DNA of 54,839 nucleotides from positions 1 to 54,839 of the forward strand of contig CALRBA010000004.1 in the NCBI GenBank assembly GCA_943353835.1, written 5' to 3'. A program made the translations under genes and the position numbers. Positions 16,859 through 26,886 of the stretch are shown in pieces. Within the stretch, counting starts at the first letter, position 1; the number at the start of each line of letters is the position of its first letter. Under the pieces are notes generated by a model that was not told the DNA's origin, made no database searches, and worked only from the letters and a program-made list of their open reading frames with translations. Source of the DNA: Candidatus Nomurabacteria bacterium (GTDB taxonomy: Bacteria; Patescibacteriota; Minisyncoccia; Phycocordibacterales; Phycocordibacteraceae).

Positions 16859-18010
16859 ATGAAAATTGAACAAAAATTTTGGACAAAAGTCGACGGTTGG
16901 GTTGATGTACCAAAAGGAAAGTTGTCCGAAACTCCACAGTGGGTACTGGTATTCGGAGGACGAAAACTCCTAGAAGAAGGAGAAAGGTTCAAAGAGGTGA
17001 AAGCGATGTATCCAAAGTCGCGTATTCTCTCCTGCTCCACCGCCGGCGAGATTTTAGATACGCGAGTGCGCAACGATTCGATTGCGCTGTCGGCTGTATT
17101 TTTCGAGAAAACTACGCTTACGTTCTCTGAAGTTACAGTAGAAAAGGGAGAGGATAGCTATGAAGCTGGCCGAAAACTTGCGAATGACCTTAAAAAAGAT
17201 GGACTGACGCATGTTATGGTATTTTCCGACGGTCTGAGGGTGAACGGAACGAAACTGGTGAGGGGCTTCAACGATGTTCTCCCGAGCGACGTATCGGTTA
17301 CGGGGGGACTCGTCGGCGACGGCGCCGACTTCAAAAAAACGCTGGTCGGTCTCGACGAGAGTGGAAAGGAAGGCAAAATAGTGGCAGTTGGATTTTATGG
17401 CCATGCGCTAAAGATTGGGTACGGATCTCTCGGAGGATGGGATCCTTTTGGAATTGAGCGCACTATTACAAAGTCAAAAGATAATGTTCTCTATGAGCTC
17501 GACGGTCAGCCCGCGCTCAAACTCTACAAAGAATACCTTGGAGAGCAGGCAAATGGTCTGCCAGGCACTGGACTTCTTTTCCCATTGCGTCTGCGCCTTA
17601 AAAACGTGGGAAAAGAAGTAGAGGTCGTTCGAACCATTTTGGGAATCAGCGAAGCAGATCAAAGCATGACGTTTGCCGGAGATATGCCCGAGGGAACGCC
17701 CGCGATGCTCATGAAGGCGAATTTTGAACGACTCATTGATGGCGCCTCCGGAGCCGGCAGTATGAGTATAGAATCGCTTGGCTCCGGGAAGGCCGAGCTC
17801 GCGATTCTCATCAGTTGCGTCGGAAGAATAATGGTGCTTAAAGAACGCGTGGAGGAAGAGATAGAAGCGGTTCGGGCCAAAATAGGAAACGAAGCGGCGA
17901 TTGTGGGATTCTACTCGTACGGCGAACTTTGTCCGGTAGCACCGACGGAAAAGCAGTGCGAATTGCACAACCAAACGATGACAATCACCACCTTCCGAGA
18001 AGAGTCCTAA
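16859..18010 (+). CDS. FIST N/C domain sensor protein
   Basis: SRILSCSTAGEI...VTGGLVGDGADFKKTLVGLD...VGFYSYGELCPV. Confidence 0.88.
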   Translation: MKIEQKFWTKVDGWVDVPKGKLSETPQWVLVFGGRKLLEEGERFKEVKAMYPKSRILSCSTAGEILDTRVRNDSIALSAVFFEKTTLTFSEVTVEKGEDSYEAGRKLANDLKKDGLTHVMVFSDGLRVNGTKLVRGFNDVLPSDVSVTGGLVGDGADFKKTLVGLDESGKEGKIVAVGFYGHALKIGYGSLGGWDPFGIERTITKSKDNVLYELDGQPALKLYKEYLGEQANGLPGTGLLFPLRLRLKNVGKEVEVVRTILGISEADQSMTFAGDMPEGTPAMLMKANFERLIDGASGAGSMSIESLGSGKAELAILISCVGRIMVLKERVEEEIEAVRAKIGNEAAIVGFYSYGELCPVAPTEKQCELHNQTMTITTFREES

Positions 18011-18015
18011 CCGTG

Positions 18016-18975
18016 ATGCACCAAGTTCTAGAACGCCAGCTCAAACGTTTTCTTGGAACGTCGGAATTAGAGAAAATTCCGACGGAATTGAGGGCGTTTC
18101 TACAAGCTGTGAACGATACGTATTCTCACTCTGATGAAGACCGAGCATTAGTGTTGCGCTCACTGGAGTTAAGTTCTGGGGAGTTTGCAGAACTAAACAA
18201 AAGACTCCATTCGGAGAACGAGATCATTGAGAAGAAAGTGCGGGACCGAACAGAGGCACTCACGAAAGCAAATGAGGAGCTCCAGACACTTGATAAACGC
18301 AAGTCGGAATTCCTCTCGGTAGTGGCGCATCAGCTTCGCACGCCACTCACGGGGATTAAATGGGCCCTCTCTATGCTCGTGCAGAGTCAGTCGGAACCGC
18401 TTTCAGCAAAGCAGAAGAAACTCATCATATCCTGTGAGGATGGGAATGAGCGCATGATTACCATTGTGAACGAGATGTTGCACGCTGATAGAATAGGCAC
18501 TGGAACCTTTGAACTAGCGCTCGTGGCGACGGATATTGTAGCTCTTATTTCTGATGTTATTGAAGAAATGAGTCTCTTAACGACTGAGCGCGCTATCACT
18601 ATTACCTTTACCCACGACACGCCAATTCCTACACTGATGGTTGACCCTGAAATGATACGTTTTGCATTCCAAAATCTACTCGATAATGCCATAAAGTACA
18701 GCCAGCCACACGGCACCGTTGAGGTACGAACCGAGGTACGAAACGCACGGGTGACCTGTTCCATCACTGATCACGGTATCGGTATTCCTCTCGATCAGCA
18801 GCCCTATATTTTCTCGCGCTTCTTCCGCGCTCAAAACGCCATTTCCGCTGAACCAAATGGAAACGGGTTGGGATTATCTATCGTGAAGAGTATACTGGAG
18901 AAGCACGGAGGCACGATTCGGTTTACAAGCGAAGAAAAGAAAGAAACGACGTTTTACTGTGTCTTTACCGTATAA
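18016..18975 (+). CDS. Soluble sensor histidine kinase
   Basis: HQLRTPLTGIKWALSML, NLLDNAIKYSQPHGTV, NGLGLSIVKSILEKHGG. Confidence 0.93.
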   Translation: MHQVLERQLKRFLGTSELEKIPTELRAFLQAVNDTYSHSDEDRALVLRSLELSSGEFAELNKRLHSENEIIEKKVRDRTEALTKANEELQTLDKRKSEFLSVVAHQLRTPLTGIKWALSMLVQSQSEPLSAKQKKLIISCEDGNERMITIVNEMLHADRIGTGTFELALVATDIVALISDVIEEMSLLTTERAITITFTHDTPIPTLMVDPEMIRFAFQNLLDNAIKYSQPHGTVEVRTEVRNARVTCSITDHGIGIPLDQQPYIFSRFFRAQNAISAEPNGNGLGLSIVKSILEKHGGTIRFTSEEKKETTFYCVFTV

Positions 18976-18986
18976 CACTATTCATC

Positions 18987-19403
18987 ATGATTCCAAACAT
19001 TCCTGCACGTGAAGAAAATCATCCAGTTCCCGCCAAGAAAAAGATTCTGTGGGTGGAAGATGACTCTTTTCTTAACAACATCATCGCGCAAAAGTTATCA
19101 GAACAACATTGGGAACTTCTGTATGCACGCGAGGGGGTCAGTGCACTTCAGATGGCGCACAAAGAACAGCCAGACGCTATCGTGCTCGACATTCTCCTGC
19201 CGGGTATGGATGGCTTAGAGCTGCTTACACAATTGAAAGCAGATGAAAAAACGAAGCACATTCCAGTACTAATGTTCTCCAACCTCGACGATCAGGAAAA
19301 AATCGCGCAGAGTAAAACGCTCGGTGCGGAGGGCTTCTTTATAAAGGCAGTGACTACCTTGGAGACAATCATTGCAGAGATACAGAAGGTCATTTCTCGC
19401 TAG
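18987..19403 (+). CDS. Response regulator receiver protein
   Basis: KILWVEDDSFLNNII...DAIVLDILLPGMDGLELL. Confidence 0.93.
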   Translation: MIPNIPAREENHPVPAKKKILWVEDDSFLNNIIAQKLSEQHWELLYAREGVSALQMAHKEQPDAIVLDILLPGMDGLELLTQLKADEKTKHIPVLMFSNLDDQEKIAQSKTLGAEGFFIKAVTTLETIIAEIQKVISR

Positions 19404-19451
19404 AAATCGGATTTTTCATATAATTGCCATAAGATATAGTCATTCAAAGAA

Positions 19452-19480
19452 ATCGCCGCCCGAAGGGCGGCGATTTCTTT
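19452..19480 (+). terminator. Intrinsic terminator after FIST-HK-RR
   Basis: AAATCGCCGCCC-GAA-GGGCGGCGATTT followed by CTTTGCGTTTT. Confidence 0.75.
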
Positions 19481-19501
19481 GCGTTTTGCGTAACGCAAAC
19501 T

Positions 19502-19729
19502 TTACATTCCAGAGCCGCAGGTTCTGCAGTCGTCCTTGTGTCCGACGAGAAGCACGATTGCTGATAGGCCGACAAGCAGGTAGACGAGATTCTCAACTCC
19601 CGACAACTTGCCGAGGAGGAGATTCACGACATTCCAGTTATTGCCCATATAGTTACCGAGTGCGACGAGACCCCAGTTGAGCGCACCGACGACTACGAGG
19701 ATTAACACGATACGGTGCAATGATTTCAT
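19502..19729 (-). CDS. DUF378-family small membrane protein
   Basis: LHRIVLILVVVGALNWGLVALGNYMGNNWNVVNLLLG. Confidence 0.85.
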   Translation of the reverse strand: MKSLHRIVLILVVVGALNWGLVALGNYMGNNWNVVNLLLGKLSGVENLVYLLVGLSAIVLLVGHKDDCRTCGSGM

Positions 19730-19840
19730 GCAGATGAATAAAGATGGTTAAAGCGGTGGCTGTGGTCCGCTACTCTCTATTATGCCTCTTTTTTAGACTG
19801 TCTAGAGGCAGCCTGTGCAAAACTTTTTTACGTCCTGAAC

Positions 19841-20335
19841 CTATCTGGCGGACGGTTCCGGTGATTTGTTTCGGTTAGCCTCAATGAATGCCCGTATCGC
19901 CTGCTCATCTAGCGTCTGGAATTTCTGCAATCTGCCCCACGACGCGAGAACAATCGGCGCATCATTTTTAAAACGAGGTGTAACAATTATTTTTGAGTTT
20001 GATTTTGCGATTTTTTCTAGAGCTGACTTTGTCGCGTCATCAATCCCTGTATACAAGATCCATATGCCGCCATGTTCAAGGTTATGTATCACTTGTTCGT
20101 CAGGTAACTCAGTTTGATATACTCCCCAATTCGCCGGTTGCGCATAATGTGAGCCTGATGTTGGAGGATTTGAGTTATATTCCGGATGACTCGCTCCGAC
20201 AGCGATATGCTCTTGACCTTGATTAGCAAAGGCTTCACCAAGCTGTGGCTTCTGATCCTTGTTCGCAAAAACTACTGCGCCATAAACAATAGCGATGCTC
20301 AATAATATAATTCTGATAATCAATTTCATAGTCAT
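19841..20335 (-). CDS. DUF3105-family protein
   Basis: YNSNPPTSGSHYAQPANWGVYQTELPDEQVIHNLEHGGIWILY. Confidence 0.88.
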   Translation of the reverse strand: MTMKLIIRIILLSIAIVYGAVVFANKDQKPQLGEAFANQGQEHIAVGASHPEYNSNPPTSGSHYAQPANWGVYQTELPDEQVIHNLEHGGIWILYTGIDDATKSALEKIAKSNSKIIVTPRFKNDAPIVLASWGRLQKFQTLDEQAIRAFIEANRNKSPEPSAR

Positions 20336-20356
20336 TCTACTTCTGTTAATGAATTT

Positions 20357-20950
20357 TTACTTATACCAACTCTTATACCACGATTGCATATCTTGTATTT
20401 CTTTAGATTGCGATTCAATAATGGCGTCGGCCAGAGACAGCATCTCCGGTCTGCTAGTACCAGACCTTAGCATTTGCGCCATCATAACAGCCAATTGATG
20501 GTGTGGAATCATCGCTTCTATAAATGCCTTGTCAAAGTCATTTGCATTTTCTAGTGTCCGAACCTCTTCCTGTCCTCCCATATGCATCCCACTTCCCGAC
20601 ATCATTCCTCCTTCCATCATAGAATGGTCTCCCTTTGGAACTTCTGTTTGGAACCAGTTTTTATACCAGTTTCTCATATCTCCTATTTCCTTGTTTTGGT
20701 CCTTAACAATAGTCGCCGCAAGAGTTTTAATTTCAGGACGAGTAGCTTTTGTAAGGGCTAATGTTGCCATTGCTACAGCCCCATCATGATGCTGGATCAT
20801 CTGTTCAATAAAGTGCCTATCTATATTGCCCATCATTCCGATATTCCCACTGCGAACTTCTGGAAACACCGCTCCAGCAAAGAGGAGCCCTAGAAGTAAC
20901 CCGCCGATAACTCCTCCTGTCACAAACAAAATTTTGTTGTTCATATGCAT
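20357..20950 (-). CDS. DUF305-family protein
   Basis: MDRHF-type IDRHFIEQMIQHHDGAVAMATLAL...DFDKAFIEAMIPHHQLAVMMAQML. Confidence 0.9.
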   Translation of the reverse strand: MHMNNKILFVTGGVIGGLLLGLLFAGAVFPEVRSGNIGMMGNIDRHFIEQMIQHHDGAVAMATLALTKATRPEIKTLAATIVKDQNKEIGDMRNWYKNWFQTEVPKGDHSMMEGGMMSGSGMHMGGQEEVRTLENANDFDKAFIEAMIPHHQLAVMMAQMLRSGTSRPEMLSLADAIIESQSKEIQDMQSWYKSWYK

Positions 20951-20981
20951 TTTAAGTTGATGATAATAATTTAATCTAAAA

Positions 20982-21368
20982 CTATGCTCCGCAACTACCT
21001 CCATCACTTCCCTGCTGTTGCATCTTTCTGTTATGTGAGGTAAAAGGCGGAGAACTATATGAGACAGGAACAATGGGTCTGTATAAGAGCGAATGGAACA
21101 AAAATACGAAAACTACAGATACTAGAATAAGAAGAACGGTGATGAGATTTAATGCGGCGCTCATAAATGACTGATATGCAGAGAGATGATGAACGACACT
21201 TGGAAGAGCGGTTGACGGACACAGAGATGTTCCCGTCGTAGAAAACGGACAGTTGCCCTGCATATCTCCGTTCACTCCATACGTCATACTGGCGAAGCCG
21301 AAGAACGCCATCGCCAGAAATGACAGCAGTACGAATGTTGTGGTGATTTTTTTAGATACGAACAACAT
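20982..21368 (-). CDS. Hypothetical membrane protein of copper island
   Basis: Signal/TM N-terminus, NCPFSTTGTSLCPS, second TM. Confidence 0.7.
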   Translation of the reverse strand: MLFVSKKITTTFVLLSFLAMAFFGFASMTYGVNGDMQGNCPFSTTGTSLCPSTALPSVVHHLSAYQSFMSAALNLITVLLILVSVVFVFLFHSLLYRPIVPVSYSSPPFTSHNRKMQQQGSDGGSCGA

Positions 21369-21378
21369 ACAATATATA

Positions 21379-23631
21379 TTACAACTTTTTTGTCTTAAGG
21401 CGAAGCGAATTGCCCACTACCGAGATGCTTGAAAATGCCATTGCAACCCCAGCGAAAATTGGGTTGAGGAGGACCCCGAAGAATGGATACAACGCCCCTG
21501 CCGCAACGGGGATAAATGCTATGTTGTAGAAGAACGCCCAGAAGAGATTCTGTTTGATTATCTTCATCGTGTGCCTTGAGAGTTTTATTACTTCCGGGAT
21601 AAGCGTGAGGTCTCCTCTCATAAGTGTGATGTTTGCTGACTCCATAGCTATGTCAGTGCCCTCTCCCATGGCGATGCCAATATCGGCCTGCGTTAGAGCA
21701 GGAGCATCGTTAATGCCGTCGCCGATCATTGCCACGATTTTCCCTTGCGCTTGAAGCTCCCGTACTTTTTCTGACTTCTTGTCCGGCAACACCTCGCTCA
21801 TAACATTTTCTATCCCAGCCTGTTTCGCAATAGCCCTGGCGGTTCGGTCATTGTCTCCGGTAAGCATCCAAACCTCAATATTATTTTCTCTAAGCGTGCG
21901 CACCACTTCAACTGATTCTTTCTTTAATACATCGGCAACGGCGATTAAACCGGCCATCTTTTTATCAACCGCTACTATTATTACAGTCTTGCCTTGATTT
22001 TCAAGATTCGTTATTTTTTCTTCCCATTCCTCGGTATTAATTTTATTATCAGCCATCAATTTTCTTGTACCAAGTAGAACTTTCCCATTATTTAATTCTG
22101 CTGAAACTCCATGCCCTGGAATGGCTTGAAAATTTTCAATCTGCAATATATTAACTTTTTCTTCTTTTGCCTTATTCACTATTGCCCAGGCGATGGAGTG
22201 TTCTGATTTGTTTTCTATACTCGCGCCGATTTGTAGCACATCACCAAAAATATCGGTAACAACCGGTTTTCCATAGGTGAGCGTGCCTGTTTTATCTAAA
22301 ATAATAGCGTTTATCTTATTTGCAATTTCAAGCGATGCGGCGTCCTTAATCAATATACCCTTACCCGCGGCGTTACCCGAAGCGACCATGATTGCCATCG
22401 GCGTAGCGAGACCGAGAGCACACGGGCACGCGATTATCAGGACAGCGACAAAATTGACAAGAGCGAACGTAAACGCTGGTGCAGGCCCGAAGAAGAACCA
22501 AACAATGAAAGTCAAAGCGGCAACGGCGAAAACCGATGGAACGAAATACGATGAAACCATATCGGCCAATCTCTGAATTGGCGCCTTAGAGCCCTGGGCA
22601 TCCTCAACCATTTTAATAATCTGCGAGAGCACAGTGTCTTTGCCGACTTTTGTCGCCTGAAATGTAAAGGTACCGAATTTATTTATGGTACTGCCGATAA
22701 CGACACTCTCGGCCTTCTTATGAACCGGCATTGACTCGCCAGTAATCATTGATTCGTCTATCTCTGATTCTCCTTCTATTATCTTTCCGTCCACAGGAAT
22801 TCTCTCTCCTGGGCGGACAATTATCATATCTCCTACCTGCACGTCTATAATAGATACTTCAATCTCTTTTCTCTCCCGCAAAATTTTTGCCGTCTTGGGC
22901 TGTAAGCCGATAAGTTTCTTAATCGCTTCTGACGCTCTACCTTTCATAAGGACTTCGAGATACTTCCCAAGAAGAACTAGCACTATGATAATCGCCGAGG
23001 TGTCAAAATAGATAGCCGGCGTTATCCCGCTACTTGAAAAATAAATAGGAAATACTGTAACTGCTACGCTGTAGAAATATGCCGCCAACGTTCCGATGGC
23101 GATGAGCGTATTCATATCGGCGGTACGATATTTCACGAGCAGTTTTATCCCGCTGTAGAATTGAGAGCCTACCCAGAACTGGACTGGAGTGGTCAAGATA
23201 AGCAACATCCAATTATTGTTGAGGATTTTCGGTATAAATGAGAACCACTCCGAGAAACTGCCGAAGAATATGAAAACGGATAGTATACCGCCGATAATAA
23301 GTTTGAGCTTCATATCTTTCATTTGGTCCTCGCGTTCCATATCCATATGATTATGCTGTGGGGCATTCATATCCATACCCATATCTGGCATTTTATTTGA
23401 CATTGCGATTTCCTTTTCTGGACTAATTTCAAGCTTGTAACCGACAGAATCAACAATCTTCGCGAGGTCCGCTACAGAGACAACATTTTCATCAAATTCA
23501 ACTAGCGCTGTTTCTGTGGCAAAATTGACAGTTGCCGAATAAACTCCTATTGTCTTTAAAAGCGCATTTTCAATAACTGCTACACAACTGGCGCAATGTA
23601 TGCCGTAAATTTTGTACGTTTCTTTTTTCAT
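21379..23631 (-). CDS. copA: Copper-translocating P1B-type ATPase
   Basis: HMA GIHCASCV, CPC in IIACPCALGLATP, DKTGTLT, MIGDGINDAPAL; Met/His-rich linker. Confidence 0.95.
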   Translation of the reverse strand: MKKETYKIYGIHCASCVAVIENALLKTIGVYSATVNFATETALVEFDENVVSVADLAKIVDSVGYKLEISPEKEIAMSNKMPDMGMDMNAPQHNHMDMEREDQMKDMKLKLIIGGILSVFIFFGSFSEWFSFIPKILNNNWMLLILTTPVQFWVGSQFYSGIKLLVKYRTADMNTLIAIGTLAAYFYSVAVTVFPIYFSSSGITPAIYFDTSAIIIVLVLLGKYLEVLMKGRASEAIKKLIGLQPKTAKILRERKEIEVSIIDVQVGDMIIVRPGERIPVDGKIIEGESEIDESMITGESMPVHKKAESVVIGSTINKFGTFTFQATKVGKDTVLSQIIKMVEDAQGSKAPIQRLADMVSSYFVPSVFAVAALTFIVWFFFGPAPAFTFALVNFVAVLIIACPCALGLATPMAIMVASGNAAGKGILIKDAASLEIANKINAIILDKTGTLTYGKPVVTDIFGDVLQIGASIENKSEHSIAWAIVNKAKEEKVNILQIENFQAIPGHGVSAELNNGKVLLGTRKLMADNKINTEEWEEKITNLENQGKTVIIVAVDKKMAGLIAVADVLKKESVEVVRTLRENNIEVWMLTGDNDRTARAIAKQAGIENVMSEVLPDKKSEKVRELQAQGKIVAMIGDGINDAPALTQADIGIAMGEGTDIAMESANITLMRGDLTLIPEVIKLSRHTMKIIKQNLFWAFFYNIAFIPVAAGALYPFFGVLLNPIFAGVAMAFSSISVVGNSLRLKTKKL

Positions 23632-23690
23632 TTTCTCTTCAATTTATAAACTTTCAGTTGCATCAATTCGTAGTCTACCACTCGGGTATA

Positions 23691-24404
23691 ATGAATGCCA
23701 CTATGTCGCCGTTATTCTTCGGACTTACCATTCTCGCCGTTTTTGGGGTCGTTCTGCTTATGCGGCCGCGAAGGTTCTATTTTGTTCGTCATGGAGAGAC
23801 TGTCTTAAATCAACAACATATTCGTCAGGGCGACGACGGCGGACTTTCTGAGAACGGTAAGCATCAGGCCAAAACGGTCGGCACGTATCTAAAACGCTTT
23901 CCAATAGAACGGATCATTTCAAGCACGTATCCGCGCGCGAAAGAAACTTCAGAAATCATCAACAAACATCTGAACGTACCTATACTGTATTCTCCACTTC
24001 TCGCGGAGCGGAGGAATCCGAAAGAAATCATCGGGAAGAGCACCAATGACTCTGAAGTCGTGCGCATCGTAGACCAGATGGACAATGCATATCACGAAGA
24101 TGAGTACCGCTTCTCTGACGAAGAAAATTTCATTGACTTGAAGAAACGTGCGAGAAAATGTTTAAATCTGCTCGCTCTGCAGGGAGCGAACGAGACGGTC
24201 GTCATCACGCATCACGTATTTCTTAAAATGCTCGTCGCGTATCTGCTCTACCGCGAGCAACTTCGCTCCAAAGACTTCACAAAACTCTCGTTCTTTAACT
24301 ATTCTGACAACGCAGGCATCACCGTCTGCGAATTCAGTCCTTTAAATATTTTCTCTCCGACCCGTGGCTGGCGCGTAATCTCCTACAACGAACAACCTCA
24401 ATAA
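23691..24404 (+). CDS. Histidine phosphatase (phosphoglycerate mutase-like), membrane-anchored
   Basis: FYFVRHGETVLNQQHIRQGDDGGLSENGKHQA; N-terminal TM. Confidence 0.85.
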   Translation: MNATMSPLFFGLTILAVFGVVLLMRPRRFYFVRHGETVLNQQHIRQGDDGGLSENGKHQAKTVGTYLKRFPIERIISSTYPRAKETSEIINKHLNVPILYSPLLAERRNPKEIIGKSTNDSEVVRIVDQMDNAYHEDEYRFSDEENFIDLKKRARKCLNLLALQGANETVVITHHVFLKMLVAYLLYREQLRSKDFTKLSFFNYSDNAGITVCEFSPLNIFSPTRGWRVISYNEQPQ

Positions 24405-24565
24405 ATTTAAATCTCACTATCTTTGACGACCGTCAATTATAGGGAGATTGACATTTTGGTGAGAAAGAGGAATATGACTCTTGGAAGTGAGCGCGCCTGA
24501 TTTAGGCGTTTTGTAGTACAACCGTAAGGCGATTCCTTCAATGGATAGCCGATAAGGAGATTGGA

Positions 24566-25177
24566 ATGACAATCAAACTGAAAGATCGGAAAGTTGGTTC
24601 ACCCGAGTGGTTTACCGCGTGGCAGAGAATTCTTGAGAATGATTTCATCATGCGGTGCATGCTGGAAACATCCCTTCATGAGTTGCGTTTTTGGATGGAG
24701 ATATTTCTGATGAGTGAATCGGGCGTAATATACCAAATTCGAATGGAAAGGTTCCTGGGCGAAACGATTAAGCTACCGAGAGTAACGCTTCGCGGATTTG
24801 ATGTTTCGCTCGAAAACCTCATTCGTGACCTTCAACACTTCTGGTTCGATGACAGGATGTCGAATTATCTGACAATCCCAAAACTTGAGCTTGCCGTGCC
24901 GCATCGAGGGTTCATCAGGCAGTACGGTAGCGCCGATGTCGTCCTCCTATCGACCAACAACGCCCTGCTAATGGATGGCTATGGTGCCGTGAGAGAATGG
25001 CTCTACCAAGCGAAAAGAGGTCGCGTCAAATCTGATACCGACAGCGGTGTGTCTACGGAGAATGAAAAGATCTTATGGAAGCTACTTGAGCAACGCTTCA
25101 GAGCATTTCTGTATCGGCAGAAGGTATCGCTGATAAAAGAAACGCTCGGAGTGGCTGTCGAAGCCATACACGGTTAG
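24566..25177 (+). CDS. Hypothetical protein, no recognised family
   Basis: 203-aa ORF preceded by AAGGAG ribosome-binding site. Confidence 0.65.
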   Translation: MTIKLKDRKVGSPEWFTAWQRILENDFIMRCMLETSLHELRFWMEIFLMSESGVIYQIRMERFLGETIKLPRVTLRGFDVSLENLIRDLQHFWFDDRMSNYLTIPKLELAVPHRGFIRQYGSADVVLLSTNNALLMDGYGAVREWLYQAKRGRVKSDTDSGVSTENEKILWKLLEQRFRAFLYRQKVSLIKETLGVAVEAIHG

Positions 25178-25195
25178 TTGATCTTCCGTACGAAA

Positions 25196-25222
25196 AAGCC
25201 GGGCAACGCCCGGCTTTTTTTA
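25196..25222. terminator. Bidirectional-type intrinsic terminator
   Basis: AAGCCGGGC-AAC-GCCCGGCTTTTTTT. Confidence 0.85.
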
Positions 25223-25226
25223 TTTC

Positions 25227-25247
25227 TACCGAAGTTAAACTTCGGTA
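25227..25247. repeat. 21-bp palindrome at groEL 3' end
   Basis: TACCGAAGTT-A-AACTTCGGTA. Confidence 0.85.
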
Positions 25248-25248
25248 A

Positions 25249-26880
25249 TTAGTAGTCCATTCCCATTCCGCCGCCGGGGGCGGGAGGAACTTTCGGTTCG
25301 GGGATGTCGGCGATGGCGGCTTCTGTGGTGAGGAGAAGTGCAGCAGCGGAGACGGCGTTCTCGAGCGCCATCCTCGGCATCTTCACCGGGTCTACGATGC
25401 CAGCGGCGAGCATGTCTTCTACTATCTCGTCGGTGAGTGCGTTGTAGCCGGCATTCGCCTTACCAGACTGCACTTTTGAGACAATAAGTGACGCGTCATC
25501 TTTACCTGCATTAATCGCGATCTGCGCAAGAGGTGTCTCCAAGGCGCGCACGACAATGTCATAGCCGGCTTTTTCATCGGCAGACATCTTTCCGTCATGA
25601 TTCGCCAATTTCTTCGCGACTTTTGCGAGCGCTGTGCCTCCACCAGCTACTATTCCCTCTTCAATAGAAGCCTTCGTCGCCTTCACTGCGTCATCAATCT
25701 TATCTTTCAAATATTTCATCTCCGTTTCTGTAGCGGCTCCGACAGAAATAACCGCGACTCCGCCAGAAAGCTTCGCGATGCGCTCTTCAAACTTCTCTTT
25801 ATCAAACTTAGAGTCGCTGTTCTCCATCTGCGTCTTCAGCTGGGCGACGCGCGCAGAGATGTCCGCCTTCTTACCCCTTCCTCCCACAATCGTGGTTGAA
25901 TCTTTTGTAGAAACAACGCGATTTGCCTTACCGAGCATAGCGAGTGTCGCATTCTCAAACGTCATGCCAACCTCGCTCGTGATAACCGTACCTCCAACTA
26001 CAGTGGCGATGTCTGCAAGCATCTCTTTCTTCCTGTCGCCGTAGCCCGGAGCTTTGATTGCGAGCACTGAGAACGCTCCGCGGAGCTTGTTCACAATAAA
26101 AGTGGAGAGCGCGTCGCCTTCAACATCTTCGGCGATGATGACAAGCTCTTTCTTCCCCGACTGCACGACTTTTTCCAGAAGTGGGAGAATTTCTTGCACG
26201 TTCCCGATCTTCTTGTCAGTGAGAAGCACGAGAGCATCCTTCATCTCGGCCTCCATTCTCTCCGGATTCGTAACCATATAGGCCGACACATAGCCCTTTT
26301 CTATTTGGAGACCCTCCACAATGTCATACGAGAGTTCCATGCCCTGCGACTCTTCAACTGTAACGACACCAGAAGAGCCGACTTTTTCTACAGCTTCGGC
26401 AATAATAGTGCCCAACACTTCAGACTCCGCCGAGATAGAGGCGACCTGCTTAATCTCTGCCTTACCGTTTATCGGCTTACCCATCTTCTTGAGCTCCGCG
26501 AGCGCAGCGAGCTTTGCCTTCTCCATCCCGCTTCGGATACCCATCGCGTTGGCACCCTTCATCACGTGCGACATACCTTCTTCAACAAGCGCCTCAAACA
26601 GGACTACTGATGTAGTTGTTCCGTCGCCAGCCGTATCATTCGTTTTGTTCGCCACCTCCTTCACTATCTCGGCGCCCATATTTTCAAATCGGTCTTTGAG
26701 CGAAATCTCCTTGGCGATAGAGACGCCGTCGTTGGTTATACGCGGGCCACCATATGACTTTTCAATAATCACGTTCCTCCCTTTTGGACCGAGCGTCCCC
26801 TTCACAGCGCGAGCCGCGAGCGCGATACCCCTCGCTATCGCCTTCCTAGCATCTTCTGAAAATAGAATTTGTTTTGCCAT
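25249..26880 (-). CDS. groL: 60 kDa chaperonin GroEL
   Basis: MAKQILFSEDARKAIARGI...GPKGRNVII...GDGTTTSVVL; GGGMGMDY tail. Confidence 0.98.
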   Translation of the reverse strand: MAKQILFSEDARKAIARGIALAARAVKGTLGPKGRNVIIEKSYGGPRITNDGVSIAKEISLKDRFENMGAEIVKEVANKTNDTAGDGTTTSVVLFEALVEEGMSHVMKGANAMGIRSGMEKAKLAALAELKKMGKPINGKAEIKQVASISAESEVLGTIIAEAVEKVGSSGVVTVEESQGMELSYDIVEGLQIEKGYVSAYMVTNPERMEAEMKDALVLLTDKKIGNVQEILPLLEKVVQSGKKELVIIAEDVEGDALSTFIVNKLRGAFSVLAIKAPGYGDRKKEMLADIATVVGGTVITSEVGMTFENATLAMLGKANRVVSTKDSTTIVGGRGKKADISARVAQLKTQMENSDSKFDKEKFEERIAKLSGGVAVISVGAATETEMKYLKDKIDDAVKATKASIEEGIVAGGGTALAKVAKKLANHDGKMSADEKAGYDIVVRALETPLAQIAINAGKDDASLIVSKVQSGKANAGYNALTDEIVEDMLAAGIVDPVKMPRMALENAVSAAALLLTTEAAIADIPEPKVPPAPGGGMGMDY

Positions 26881-26886
26881 GATAAT

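Noticed and set aside
17929-18015. N-terminal extension of histidine kinase ORF
   Set aside because: Overlaps the FIST gene out of frame; start at 18016 gives a natural 5-nt gap after the FIST stop.
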